The notes under the pieces are model-generated. The model was not told the DNA's origin, ran no database searches, and saw only the letters and a list, made by a program, of their open reading frames with translations. This document shows, piece by piece, positions 1 to 6,560 of a DNA stretch of 8,095 nucleotides; the stretch's first letter is position 1; each line of letters starts with the position of its first letter. Made by a program: the position numbers and the translations under genes. Location of the stretch: contig NZ_LYCK01000007.1 of the NCBI RefSeq assembly GCF_001679045.1, positions 1 through 8,095 on the forward strand. Direction: 5' to 3'. This DNA is from Haemophilus haemolyticus (GTDB lineage: Bacteria > Pseudomonadota > Gammaproteobacteria > Enterobacterales > Pasteurellaceae).

Positions 1-62
1 TTTAAAAAAATGATCTTTTGATTAAAGCGCAAGCGATTAGAGCAAAATATAGATATTTTGAG

Positions 63-617
63 CTATTTTTTTAAGCGTTTTAAAATTCTAGGAAGATCAA
101 CGATAGAATCTAACATATAATCAGCTACTTTCTCACCTTCCTCTGTTACTGGTTTACCTGTAAGAACTAATACATTCATTTTCACCTTCGCGCCAATTCC
201 CGCTTTTAGATCTTCAACTTTATCTCCAACCATAATAGATTGCGTAGGATCGATCTTTAATTCTTTGATCGCTTGCAATAGCATTCCAGGTTTAGGTTTC
301 CGGCAATCACAGTCTTCTTTATATTCACCTTTTCCCTCAGGATGATGTGGGCAATAGTAAATACCATCCAAATCCACATCTTGTTCAGCCAATGACCAAT
401 CCATCCATTCTGTTAACTGTAAAAACTGCTCCTCAGAAAAATAACCTCGCGCAATTCCAGATTGATTGGTAACCAACACCAACATATATCCCATTTTCTT
501 TAATTCTCGCAATGCATCAATCGCACCATCAATAAACTTAAAGTTATCAATTTCGTGTACATAACCGTAATCAATATTTAACGTGCCATCGCGATCTAAA
601 AAAATAGCCTTATTCAT
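63..617 (-). CDS. gmhB: D-glycero-beta-D-manno-heptose-1,7-bisphosphate 7-phosphatase
   Basis: Cytoplasmic HAD-superfamily phosphatase that removes the 7-phosphate from heptose 1,7-bisphosphate on the way to ADP-heptose, the precursor of the LPS inner core. Visible: HAD motif I DRDGT with nucleophile Asp8 and acid/base Asp10, motif II TNQS (50-53), the zinc ligands of this family Cys89, His91, Cys103 and Cys105, and motif [12 protein letters not shown] (131-140). The 184-residue length is normal for the family. I start at the ATG at 615-617. It gives [12 protein letters not shown], in line with known GmhB N-termini, and has an AAGG ribosome site about 8 bases upstream. An ATG 24 bases further upstream is in frame but would add an unneeded MTCIKGKR extension. 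The stop is TAG. The gene is divergent from metNIQ, a neighbourhood shared with E. coli. No clear terminator follows before the window edge. Confidence 0.95.
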   Translation of the reverse strand: MNKAIFLDRDGTLNIDYGYVHEIDNFKFIDGAIDALRELKKMGYMLVLVTNQSGIARGYFSEEQFLQLTEWMDWSLAEQDVDLDGIYYCPHHPEGKGEYKEDCDCRKPKPGMLLQAIKELKIDPTQSIMVGDKVEDLKAGIGAKVKMNVLVLTGKPVTEEGEKVADYMLDSIVDLPRILKRLKK

Positions 618-651
618 TCTCTTACCTTTTATACATGTCAAATTGACAAAA

Positions 652-680
652 ATTATCTATTTAATCCAGGCAATTAGCAA
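652..680 (-). promoter_or_regulatory. Probable gmhB promoter
   Basis: On the minus strand, TTGCTA (675-680, 4 of 6 to the -35 consensus) and GATAAT (652-657, 5 of 6 to the -10) are separated by exactly 17 bases. The predicted start near 645 leaves a leader of about 28 bases before the preferred gmhB ATG. It also makes the upstream in-frame ATG (639-641) an unlikely start, because that codon would be almost at the transcript end. This is sequence pattern only; AT-rich DNA gives chance matches. Confidence 0.5.
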
Positions 681-724
681 ATATAACTCATAACCAATCT
701 GTCTAAAAAAGATAATCTGACATA

Positions 725-752
725 TTGACATAGCAATCTAGACGTCTAGAAT
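725..752 (+). promoter_or_regulatory. metNIQ promoter (sigma-70 type)
   Basis: A perfect -35 TTGACA (725-730) and a -10 TAGAAT (747-752, 5 of 6) are 16 bases apart. They are placed to start transcription near 759, giving a leader of about 33 bases before the metN ATG at 792. The spacer contains a perfect met box, so MetJ binding would directly block RNA polymerase. Confidence 0.8.
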
Positions 753-755
753 ACC
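732..755. promoter_or_regulatory. MetJ operator (tandem met boxes)
   Basis: The 8-base met box consensus AGACGTCT occurs perfectly at 740-747, at the centre of a 14-base perfect palindrome (737-750, TCTAGACGTCTAGA). The adjoining 8-mers are weaker: 732-739 matches 5 of 8 and 748-755 matches 4 of 8. This fits the known cooperative binding of MetJ dimers (with S-adenosylmethionine) to tandem 8-base boxes. It lies between and across the -35 and -10 of the metNIQ promoter, so repression when methionine is plentiful is expected. Whether it also affects gmhB, whose promoter is some 50 bases away, cannot be told. Confidence 0.85.
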
Positions 756-791
756 GAAATAGATTTAAAACAGTAAAGAAAAAGGGCTTAT

Positions 792-1829
792 ATGATTAAG
801 CTAAGCAATATAACGAAGATTTTTGAGCTACCTAGCAAGAAATTGACTGCGCTTGATAATGTCTCATTAAACATCGAAAAAGGTCAAATTTGTGGCGTAA
901 TTGGTGCATCTGGCGCAGGAAAAAGTACATTAATTCGCTGTGTGAACTTATTAGAAAAACCAACAAGCGGTTCTGTTATTGTTGACGGCGTAGAATTAAC
1001 AGGACTTTCTGATCACGAGTTAGTACGTGCTCGTCGTCAAATCGGAATGATTTTTCAGCATTTCAATTTACTAAGTTCTCGCACTGTATTTGAAAACGTG
1101 GCATTACCCTTAGAATTAGAAGGTGAGTCAAAAGCAAAAATCCAAGAAAAAATTACCGCACTTTTAGATCTTGTTGGTTTAAGCGAAAAACGTGATGCCT
1201 ACCCAAGTAATCTTTCTGGTGGGCAAAAACAACGTGTAGCCATTGCACGTGCCTTAGCGAGCGATCCTAAAGTCTTGTTATGTGATGAAGCAACTAGCGC
1301 ATTAGATCCTGCTACTACGCAATCTATTCTGAAATTATTAAAAGAAATTAACCGCACTTTAGGTATTACGATTTTGTTGATTACTCATGAAATGGAAGTT
1401 GTTAAACAGATTTGTGATCAAGTTGCCGTAATTGATCAAGGTCGCCTAGTTGAACAAGGTACTGTCGGTGAAATTTTTGCAAATCCTAAAACAGAATTAG
1501 CACAAGAGTTTATTCGTTCGACCTTCCACATTAGTCTACCTGATGAATATTTGGAAAATCTTACTGATACACCGAAACATAGCAAAGCGTATCCAATTAT
1601 CAAATTTGAGTTTACCGGCCGATCAGTTGATGCGCCGTTACTTTCTCAGGCATCAAAAAAATTTGGCGTGGAGCTCAGTATCTTAACCTCACAAATCGAT
1701 TATGCTGGAGGCGTGAAATTTGGTTATACCATTGCTGAAGTAGAAGGCGATGAAGATGCCATTACGCAAACCAAAGTTTATTTAATGGAAAACAACGTGC
1801 GCGTGGAGGTGCTTGGTTATGTTCAATGA
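792..1829 (+). CDS. metN: Methionine ABC importer, ATP-binding protein MetN
   Basis: ATPase subunit that powers uptake of L- and D-methionine with the MetI permease and MetQ binding protein; it acts on the cytoplasmic face of the inner membrane as a dimer. Visible: Walker [10 protein letters not shown] (38-46), Q-loop Gln89 in [11 protein letters not shown] signature LSGGQ (141-145), Walker B VLLCDE ending at Glu166, D-loop SALD (169-172) and the switch His199. After about residue 265 comes the C-terminal NIL/ACT-like regulatory domain typical of MetN, where methionine binds and inhibits transport in E. coli. The 345-residue length is usual. The start ATG has only a modest AAAGGG ribosome site. 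The 3' end overlaps metI by 11 bases, which suggests coupled translation. Two uptake signal sequences lie inside the gene. A MetJ-type promoter precedes it. Confidence 0.97.
   Translation: MIKLSNITKIFELPSKKLTALDNVSLNIEKGQICGVIGASGAGKSTLIRCVNLLEKPTSGSVIVDGVELTGLSDHELVRARRQIGMIFQHFNLLSSRTVFENVALPLELEGESKAKIQEKITALLDLVGLSEKRDAYPSNLSGGQKQRVAIARALASDPKVLLCDEATSALDPATTQSILKLLKEINRTLGITILLITHEMEVVKQICDQVAVIDQGRLVEQGTVGEIFANPKTELAQEFIRSTFHISLPDEYLENLTDTPKHSKAYPIIKFEFTGRSVDAPLLSQASKKFGVELSILTSQIDYAGGVKFGYTIAEVEGDEDAITQTKVYLMENNVRVEVLGYVQ
1136..1163 (-). repeat. Uptake signal sequence, full extended form, inside metN
   Basis: The core AAGTGCGGT (minus strand, 1155-1163) is followed on the same strand by two T-rich blocks in register. 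It matches the extended Haemophilus USS (core, then RWWWWW, six free bases, RWWWWW) at every defined position. In the metN frame it encodes Thr-Ala-Leu, at about residues 122-124. It is a recognition site for DNA uptake during natural transformation. Confidence 0.9.
1351..1359 (-). repeat. Uptake signal sequence core inside metN
   Basis: Perfect 9-base core AAGTGCGGT on the minus strand. The flanking T-rich blocks are close to the extended consensus, with two departures. In the metN frame the bases fall within Asn-Arg-Thr-Leu at about residues 187-190, between the D-loop and the switch histidine. Confidence 0.85.
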
Positions 1830-2508
1830 TTTTTTGGCAACATTCAGCCAACAATTAACACCTCAAATGTGGGGCGTTGTCGCAACAGCAACTTATGAAA
1901 CTATTTATATCAGCTTTGCATCTACTTTACTTGCCGTAGTAGTCGGCGTGCCTGTTGGCGTATGGACTTTCTTAACTGGAAAAAATGAGATTTTACAAAA
2001 TAACCGCTCTCATTTTGTGTTAAACACGATTATTAATATTGGGCGCTCTATTCCATTTATTATTTTGCTCTTAATCTTATTACCTGTAACACGTTTCATC
2101 GTGGGAACTGTATTAGGTACAACGGCAGCAATTATTCCATTAAGCATTTGTGCGATGCCATTCGTGGCTCGCTTAACTGCTAATGCATTAATGGAAATTC
2201 CAAATGGTTTAACCGAAGCTGCTCAAGCAATGGGAGCAACTAAATGGCAGATTGTTCGTAAATTCTATTTGCCAGAAGCACTACCTACACTCATTAATGG
2301 CATCACGCTTACGCTGGTCACTTTAGTTGGTTACTCTGCAATGGCGGGGACGCAAGGCGGCGGCGGCTTAGGTAGCCTAGCTATCAACTACGGCGTATAT
2401 CGCAATATGCCTTATGTCACTTGGGTGGCAACCATTATTATTGTGCTATTCGTTATGATTAGCCAAAAACTCGGCGATACACTGGCTAAAAAAGTGGATC
2501 ATCGTTAA
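1819..2508 (+). CDS. metI: Methionine ABC importer, permease protein MetI
   Basis: Inner-membrane channel subunit of the methionine importer. About five hydrophobic segments can be seen (near residues 28-50, 67-89, 100-118, 155-180 and 198-220). The cytoplasmic EAA loop that docks on MetN begins EAAQAMGA at residue 133, and a glycine-rich GTQGGGGLG stretch typical of the family lies near the C-terminal end. Start choice: a TTG at 1813 opens the frame, but the ATG at 1819 sits 9 bases after a perfect GGAGG (1805-1809), whereas the TTG would leave only 3 bases. The ATG therefore gives 229 residues, slightly longer than the roughly 217 of E. coli MetI. The first 11 bases overlap the end of metN, and metQ follows after 38 bases. 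Confidence 0.95.
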   Translation: MFNDFLATFSQQLTPQMWGVVATATYETIYISFASTLLAVVVGVPVGVWTFLTGKNEILQNNRSHFVLNTIINIGRSIPFIILLLILLPVTRFIVGTVLGTTAAIIPLSICAMPFVARLTANALMEIPNGLTEAAQAMGATKWQIVRKFYLPEALPTLINGITLTLVTLVGYSAMAGTQGGGGLGSLAINYGVYRNMPYVTWVATIIIVLFVMISQKLGDTLAKKVDHR

Positions 2509-2546
2509 TTAAACACAACTCTTAACTTAAACAGGAAGGAAATCCT

Positions 2547-3368
2547 ATGAAATTAAAACAACTTTTTGCAATCACTGCAATCGCATCAGCTATCGTTTTA
2601 ACAGGCTGTAAAGAAGACAAAAAACCTGAAGCTGCAGCTGCACCACTTAAAATCAAAGTCGGTGTAATGTCTGGCCCTGAGCACCAAGTTGCAGAAATTG
2701 CAGCAAAAGTCGCTAAAGAAAAATATGGTTTAGACGTTCAATTCGTTGAATTCAATGACTATGCATTACCAAATGAAGCTGTATCTAAAGGTGATTTAGA
2801 TGCAAACGCGATGCAACATAAACCTTATTTAGATGAAGATGCAAAAGCGAAAAATTTAAATAACTTAGTCATCGTGGGTAATACTTTCGTCTATCCATTA
2901 GCGGGGTATTCTAAAAAAATAAAAAGTATAAATGAATTACAAGAAGGTGCTAAAGTTGTTGTTCCTAACGATCCAACAAACCGTGGCCGTGCATTAATTC
3001 TTCTTGAAAAACAAGGTTTAATCAAATTAAAAGATGCAAATAACCTTCTTTCAACTGTATTAGATATTGTTGAAAATCCGAAAAAATTAAACATCACTGA
3101 AGTAGATACTTCTGTTGCGGCACGCGCATTAGACGATGTTGATTTAGCTGTAGTAAACAATACTTATGCGGGCCAGGTAGGCTTAAATGCACAAGATAAC
3201 GGTGTATTTGTAGAAGATAAAGATTCTCCATATGTGAACATTATCGTTTCTCGTACCGATAACAAAGACAGCAAAGCTGTTCAAGATTTCGTAAAATCTT
3301 ACCAAACAGAAGAAGTTTACCAAGAAGCTAAAAAACACTTTAAAGATGGTGTTGTAAAAGGTTGGTAA
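2547..3368 (+). CDS. metQ: Methionine-binding lipoprotein MetQ (NlpA/HlpA family)
   Basis: Substrate-binding protein that captures methionine in the periplasm and delivers it to MetI/MetN. The N-terminus is a lipoprotein signal: a basic MKLK, a hydrophobic core and the lipobox LTGC with the lipidated Cys21. The residue after the cysteine is Lys, not the Asp of the classical inner-membrane retention signal. The mature part has the NlpA-family features KVGVMSGPEHQVAE near residue 37, DANAMQHKPYLD and VVVPNDPTNRGRAL. The 273-residue length fits the protein known in Haemophilus as the 28 kDa lipoprotein HlpA. The ribosome site AGGAAGGA (2533-2540) is strong, consistent with a binding protein being made in excess over its transporter. 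It is the last gene of the operon, followed by a strong terminator. Confidence 0.96.
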   Translation: MKLKQLFAITAIASAIVLTGCKEDKKPEAAAAPLKIKVGVMSGPEHQVAEIAAKVAKEKYGLDVQFVEFNDYALPNEAVSKGDLDANAMQHKPYLDEDAKAKNLNNLVIVGNTFVYPLAGYSKKIKSINELQEGAKVVVPNDPTNRGRALILLEKQGLIKLKDANNLLSTVLDIVENPKKLNITEVDTSVAARALDDVDLAVVNNTYAGQVGLNAQDNGVFVEDKDSPYVNIIVSRTDNKDSKAVQDFVKSYQTEEVYQEAKKHFKDGVVKGW

Positions 3369-3373
3369 TTTCT

Positions 3374-3382
3374 ACCGCACTT
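3374..3382 (-). repeat. Uptake signal sequence core just after metQ
   Basis: Perfect AAGTGCGGT on the minus strand, starting 6 bases after the metQ stop. The T/A-rich flank extends back into the end of metQ and fits the extended consensus apart from one purine position. It stands alone, outside the hairpin that follows. Confidence 0.85.
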
Positions 3383-3394
3383 TAACTCATTACT

Positions 3395-3422
3395 AAATCC
3401 CTTGCTCTGCAAGGGATTTTTT
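3395..3422 (+). terminator. Terminator of the metNIQ operon
   Basis: A perfect 11-bp stem (3395-3405 with 3409-3419, core AAATCCCTTGC) closes a 3-base loop TCT and runs into six T bases (3417-3422). It begins 27 bases after the metQ stop and has the classic Rho-independent form on the plus strand. It does not use the uptake signal, unlike the other two terminators here. Confidence 0.92.
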
Positions 3423-3503
3423 ATATCTTATCTTCTACGACCAATTAATTTCCTAAAATTAAAGATCACACAAGTAAAAATACCTTGATAAATTCAGAGC
3501 ATG

Positions 3504-3529
3504 AAAAAACCGCACTATAAAAGTGCGGT
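3504..3529 (-). terminator. Terminator of secE-nusG made from inverted uptake signals
   Basis: An 8-bp perfect stem (3509-3516 with 3522-3529) closes a 5-base loop. Read on the minus strand it ends in a run of six T bases (3504-3509), 27 bases beyond the nusG stop. The right arm holds a perfect USS core (3521-3529, plus strand); the left arm is a one-mismatch copy. A T-run also follows on the plus strand (3532-3537), so it may act in both directions as a backup to the met terminator. Confidence 0.85.
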
Positions 3530-3556
3530 AATTTTTTAATTATCCTTAATCAGGGA

Positions 3557-4114
3557 TTAATGTATTTTTTCTACTTGACCAAATTCCAGTTCAACTGGTG
3601 TTGCACGACCAAAGATTGATACAGAAACTTTTAAGCGACCTTTTTCATAATCCACTTCTTCTACTGTACCATTAAAGTCTGCAAATGGACCTTCCGCCAC
3701 ACGAACTTCTTCACCAGGATGATACTCATTGCGGTGACGTGGTTTATCAGTAGTCTGTTCTAGACGGTTTAAAATAGTATCGGCTTCTCGTTTAGAAATT
3801 GGCGCAGGTTTATCAGGTGTACCACCAATGAATCCCATAACACGCGGAACACTTTTCACCAAGTGCCATGTTTCATCATTCATTTCCATTTCTACGAGCA
3901 CATAGCCAGGGAAAAACTTACGTTCGCTTTTACGACGCTTACCTGCAACATTCTCAACGACTTCTTCAGTTGGAACTAACACTTCACCAAATTGGTCTTC
4001 CATTTGTTGCTGTTTAATATATTCACGCAAAGTTAAAGCCACTCGGCTTTCAAAACCAGAAAACGCCTGTAATACATACCAACGTTTTTTTGATACAGTT
4101 GTTTCTTCAGTCAT
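3557..4114 (-). CDS. nusG: Transcription termination/antitermination factor NusG
   Basis: Universal elongation factor that binds the RNA polymerase clamp, suppresses pausing, and through its C-terminal domain contacts Rho or ribosomal protein S10. Visible: the NGN domain beginning [13 protein letters not shown] (10-22) and including [10 protein letters not shown] (67-76); a linker of about 15 residues; then the KOW domain from [17 protein letters not shown] (133-149) to VEKIH. Phe168 in SIFGR corresponds to the Phe of E. coli NusG known to contact S10 and Rho. The 185-residue length is close to the 181 of E. coli. The start ATG is one base after the secE stop, so translation is probably coupled; I see only a weak ribosome site of its own. 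It is the last gene before the USS-type terminator. Confidence 0.97.
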   Translation of the reverse strand: MTEETTVSKKRWYVLQAFSGFESRVALTLREYIKQQQMEDQFGEVLVPTEEVVENVAGKRRKSERKFFPGYVLVEMEMNDETWHLVKSVPRVMGFIGGTPDKPAPISKREADTILNRLEQTTDKPRHRNEYHPGEEVRVAEGPFADFNGTVEEVDYEKGRLKVSVSIFGRATPVELEFGQVEKIH

Positions 4115-4115
4115 T

Positions 4116-4532
4116 TTAGAATCTCAAATCAGTTAAGAAATTAATTACTGTGACAATAATCGAATCTGTCGCCCAGAAAAATAAGGATGCAATGATTGTT
4201 ACCCCAATTACGATTAATGTAGTTTGACGCGCTTCTTGGCGACTTGGCCATACCACTTTTTGCGCTTCTATTTTTGAATCTTTAAAGAATGTACGAGCTT
4301 TTGTACCTTGATTAGTAATTGCTGCAAATGCAAAAGCAATCACTAATGCAATGACTACACCCACTACACGAATAGGTAATGAATATACTTTTTGGAAATA
4401 AACATTACCAATTGCAGCTGCCGCAAAAAAGACTGCGACTAAAATCCAAAGAAGGGTATTTAATCCTTTAGATTTACCTTCTACCACCGTCTCTGGTACA
4501 TTTTTCTTTTTATCAACAATTTCAGTTGCCAT
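4116..4532 (-). CDS. secE: Protein translocase subunit SecE
   Basis: Essential inner-membrane subunit that clamps SecY in the SecYEG protein-export channel. It has 138 residues with three hydrophobic segments (about 25-45, 53-73 and 104-130), the three-span type of enteric bacteria rather than the short one-span form. The conserved cytoplasmic amphipathic helix and hinge are present as [15 protein letters not shown] (87-101), with the characteristic Trp95-Pro96-Ser97. The N-terminal 23 residues are hydrophilic and charged. It is paired with nusG (one base apart), the near-universal pairing, but it follows clpX here instead of tufB. A likely promoter lies about 55 bases upstream of the ATG. 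Confidence 0.95.
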   Translation of the reverse strand: MATEIVDKKKNVPETVVEGKSKGLNTLLWILVAVFFAAAAIGNVYFQKVYSLPIRVVGVVIALVIAFAFAAITNQGTKARTFFKDSKIEAQKVVWPSRQEARQTTLIVIGVTIIASLFFWATDSIIVTVINFLTDLRF

Positions 4533-4587
4533 AAATTGAATCCGTTATTTACTTAGGAAAATAAGAATAAAGTTATAAGAACGTGCG

Positions 4588-4616
4588 ATTGTAGCATTTT
4601 CTTTTCGCCTTGCCTA
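4588..4616 (-). promoter_or_regulatory. Probable secE-nusG promoter with extended -10
   Basis: On the minus strand TACAAT (4588-4593, 5 of 6) is preceded by TGC, an extended -10. It is 17 bases from TAGGCA (4611-4616, 4 of 6 to TTGACA). Transcription would start near 4581, leaving a leader of roughly 50 bases before secE. I see no hairpin terminator between clpX and secE, so read-through from clpX is also possible. Confidence 0.65.
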
Positions 4617-4638
4617 TTGAAAATCATCAAGCAAAATA

Positions 4639-4666
4639 GAAAACATAAGGAAAAATAACCGCACTT
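4639..4666 (-). repeat. Uptake signal sequence, nearly full extended form, between clpX and secE
   Basis: The core AAGTGCGGT (4658-4666, minus strand) is followed by the two A/T-rich blocks of the extended consensus with only the last base differing. It begins 5 bases after the clpX stop. There is no partner in inverse orientation, so it is an uptake site and not a terminator. Confidence 0.9.
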
Positions 4667-4671
4667 TTCTA

Positions 4672-5913
4672 TTAAGAATGATATTCTAATTTTGGAGCAG
4701 TATTATCTACAATGGTACTTTCATCCACGACTACTTTACGTAAATTTTCGATAGATGGTAAATCATACATCGTATCAAGTAATACAGCCTCGACAATAGA
4801 ACGTAAACCACGTGCGCCTGTTTTTCTTTCAAGCGCTTTCTTCGCCATTGCTTTTAAAGCTTCTGGAGTGAATTCTAACTCCACATTTTCAAGACTGAAT
4901 AAAGCTTGATATTGTTTAGTTAAGGCATTTTTAGGCTGTGTAAGAATTTGCACAAGGGCTTCTTCATCTAATTCACTTAGTGGAGAAATCATGGGTAAAC
5001 GCCCAATAAATTCCGGAATTAAACCAAACTTCATTAAATCATCTGGTTCTACTTGGCGGAATAATTCAGAAAGAGACTTTTCTTCTTCATCCTTTTCTAC
5101 TTTCGCACTAAAACCGATACTCGTACTTGTTTGTGTACGTTTACTAATAATTTTATCTAATCCCGCAAATGCGCCACCGCAGATAAAGAGAATTTTTGAC
5201 GTATCCAATTTCACCATTTCTTGCTGCGGATGTTTACGACCGCCTTGAGGTGGAATAGACGCTACAGTACCTTCAATGAGTTTCAACAACGCTTGTTGTA
5301 CACCTTCACCAGATACATCTCGAGTAATTGATGCGCCTTCCGATTTACGGCTAATTTTATCGATTTCATCAATATAGATAATGCCTTGCTCCGCTTTTTC
5401 AGTATTATACTCACAGTTTTGTAAAAGCTTTTGTAGGACATTTTCTACATCTTCACCGACATAGCCAGCCTCAGTCAATGTTGTCGCGTCAGCCATCGCA
5501 AACGGCACATTTAAACGACGAGCTAGTGTTTGAGCAAGCAATGTTTTACCACTACCCGTTGGCCCAATAAGCAAAATATTACTTTTACCAAGCTCAACAT
5601 CGTTATTTTCATGATTAGTTCGTAAGCGTTTATAATGATTGTAAACTGCGACAGAAAGCACTTTTTTCGCATAATCTTGGCCAATAACATAATCATCTAG
5701 ATGAGCGCGAATTTCGTGAGGAGTTGGTAATTTCTCCTCATTTTCTGCCGCACTTTCGTCTACACTTTCATCATTACTTTCTTCAAGCATTGAATGACAA
5801 AGTTCAATACACTCATTACAAATATAGCCGTCTGTACCAGCAATTAATTTATCTACTTCGCTTTTTTCTTTTCCGCAAAAAGAGCAATGTAAATCTTTAT
5901 CTTTGTCTGACAT
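4672..5913 (-). CDS. clpX: ATP-dependent Clp protease, ATP-binding subunit ClpX
   Basis: Hexameric AAA+ unfoldase that recognises tagged proteins (for example ssrA), unfolds them and threads them into ClpP. Visible: N-terminal zinc domain with Cys10, Cys13, Cys32 and Cys35; an acidic linker (about 43-61) with the short repeat DES-VDES; Walker A GPTGSGKT (117-124); pore loop GYVG (150-153); Walker B IIYIDEID (178-185); RKH loop (226-228); the IGF loop (266-268) that docks on ClpP; and sensor-2 GAR with Arg368. The 413-residue length is normal. The start ATG is 8 bases after the clpP stop, and the ribosome site TAAGGA overlaps that stop codon, so the two genes are tightly coupled. A one-mismatch uptake signal lies within the acidic linker. 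Confidence 0.98.
   Translation of the reverse strand: MSDKDKDLHCSFCGKEKSEVDKLIAGTDGYICNECIELCHSMLEESNDESVDESAAENEEKLPTPHEIRAHLDDYVIGQDYAKKVLSVAVYNHYKRLRTNHENNDVELGKSNILLIGPTGSGKTLLAQTLARRLNVPFAMADATTLTEAGYVGEDVENVLQKLLQNCEYNTEKAEQGIIYIDEIDKISRKSEGASITRDVSGEGVQQALLKLIEGTVASIPPQGGRKHPQQEMVKLDTSKILFICGGAFAGLDKIISKRTQTSTSIGFSAKVEKDEEEKSLSELFRQVEPDDLMKFGLIPEFIGRLPMISPLSELDEEALVQILTQPKNALTKQYQALFSLENVELEFTPEALKAMAKKALERKTGARGLRSIVEAVLLDTMYDLPSIENLRKVVVDESTIVDNTAPKLEYHS
5747..5755 (-). repeat. Degenerate uptake signal sequence in clpX linker
   Basis: AAGTGCGGC on the minus strand, differing from the USS core only in the last base. It encodes Ser-Ala-Ala in the poorly constrained acidic linker between the zinc domain and the AAA+ module. 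It may be a decaying or newly forming site, or chance. Confidence 0.5.
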
Positions 5914-5921
5914 GTGTTTCC

Positions 5922-6503
5922 TTAACGTTTAATTAAAACTTCATCAACTAAACCATATGCTTTTGCTTCTTCAGCTGACATAAAGTTATCGCGATCTGTA
6001 TCTTTCTCAATTCGTTCGATACTTTGCCCAGTATGAAATGCTAGACGATCGTTTAAGGTGTGTTTAATTTTCAAAATTTCTTGTGCATGAATTTGAATAT
6101 CCGATGCTTGACCACGGAAACCACCCAAAGGTTGGTGAATCATCACACGCGCATTTGGTAACGCTGCTCGTTTGCCAGCGGTTCCGCCAGCAAGCAAGAA
6201 TGCACCCATTGAGCATGCCTGACCAATACAAAGTGTACGAATATCTGGCTTAATAAATTGCATTGTGTCGTAAATAGCCATACCTGCTGTCACAGAACCA
6301 CCGGGAGAGTTGATATAAATATTGATATCTTTAGTTGGATCTTCAGACTCTAAAAAAAGCAGCTGAGCCACAATGAGATTTGCCATACGATCTTCCACTT
6401 CACCACTTAGGAAGATCACGCGCTCTTTTAATAAACGGGAATAAATGTCGTATGAACGCTCGCCACGCGAAGTCTGTTCAACAACCATAGGAATTACACT
6501 CAT
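5922..6503 (-). CDS. clpP: ATP-dependent Clp protease, proteolytic subunit ClpP
   Basis: Serine peptidase that forms the double-heptamer chamber receiving substrates from ClpX (and ClpA). The catalytic triad is visible: Ser98 in GQACSMGA, His123 in MIHQP and Asp172 in DTDRDNF. The oxyanion region SPGGSV lies at 66-71. It has 193 residues. The N-terminus [17 protein letters not shown] aligns with the mature, processed N-terminus of E. coli ClpP, so the 14-residue propeptide is absent. Upstream the frame is closed 14 codons before the ATG, with no ATG, GTG or TTG between. The start has an AAGG ribosome site with 7-base spacing. clpX follows after 8 bases. The gap to tig contains a terminator, so clpP needs its own promoter or read-through; I found no convincing -35/-10 pair and no CTTGAA heat-shock box. 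Confidence 0.98.
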   Translation of the reverse strand: MSVIPMVVEQTSRGERSYDIYSRLLKERVIFLSGEVEDRMANLIVAQLLFLESEDPTKDINIYINSPGGSVTAGMAIYDTMQFIKPDIRTLCIGQACSMGAFLLAGGTAGKRAALPNARVMIHQPLGGFRGQASDIQIHAQEILKIKHTLNDRLAFHTGQSIERIEKDTDRDNFMSAEEAKAYGLVDEVLIKR

Positions 6504-6560
6504 TTTCTTACCTTTTTCACTAAAATTGCTAATTATTTTACTCTAAATAACATACAAATA

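Noticed and set aside
1..62. Short inverted repeat CAAAATA/TATTTTG (43-49 with 54-60) followed by ATTTTTTT on the plus strand, next to the gmhB stop.
   Set aside because: The stem is 7 bp, nearly all A-T, and the T-run lies on the plus strand inside the end of gmhB, the wrong direction for terminating gmhB. No plus-strand gene is visible upstream in the window.
618..641. In-frame upstream ATG (639-641) giving an N-terminal MTCIKGKR extension to GmhB.
   Set aside because: The inner ATG at 615-617 has a properly spaced AAGG and gives the family N-terminus; the outer ATG has no ribosome site and lies next to the predicted transcript start.
1813..1818. TTG at 1813 as the metI start.
   Set aside because: It is only 3 bases from the GGAGG; the ATG at 1819 has ideal 9-base spacing.
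2891..3160. Minus-strand open frame within metQ.
   Set aside because: Lies wholly inside a clear lipoprotein gene on the other strand, with no family resemblance and no ribosome site I can support.
3546..3560. Small inverted repeat TTAATC/GATTAA at the nusG stop.
   Set aside because: Only 6 bp with a 3-base loop and no T-run of its own; the USS hairpin 30 bases on is the better terminator.
4712..5248. Two plus-strand open frames antisense to clpX (4712-4909 and 4991-5248).
   Set aside because: Antisense shadows of a strongly conserved gene, serine-rich composition typical of reverse-frame translation, and no independent signals.
5724..5936. Plus-strand open frame across the clpX/clpP junction.
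   Set aside because: Its content is the reverse of the ClpX zinc domain and linker; low-complexity, no ribosome site and no promoter.
6504..6560. Heat-shock (sigma-32) promoter for clpP.
   Set aside because: No CTTGAA-like -35 and no CCCCAT-like -10 can be found on the minus strand in this gap.
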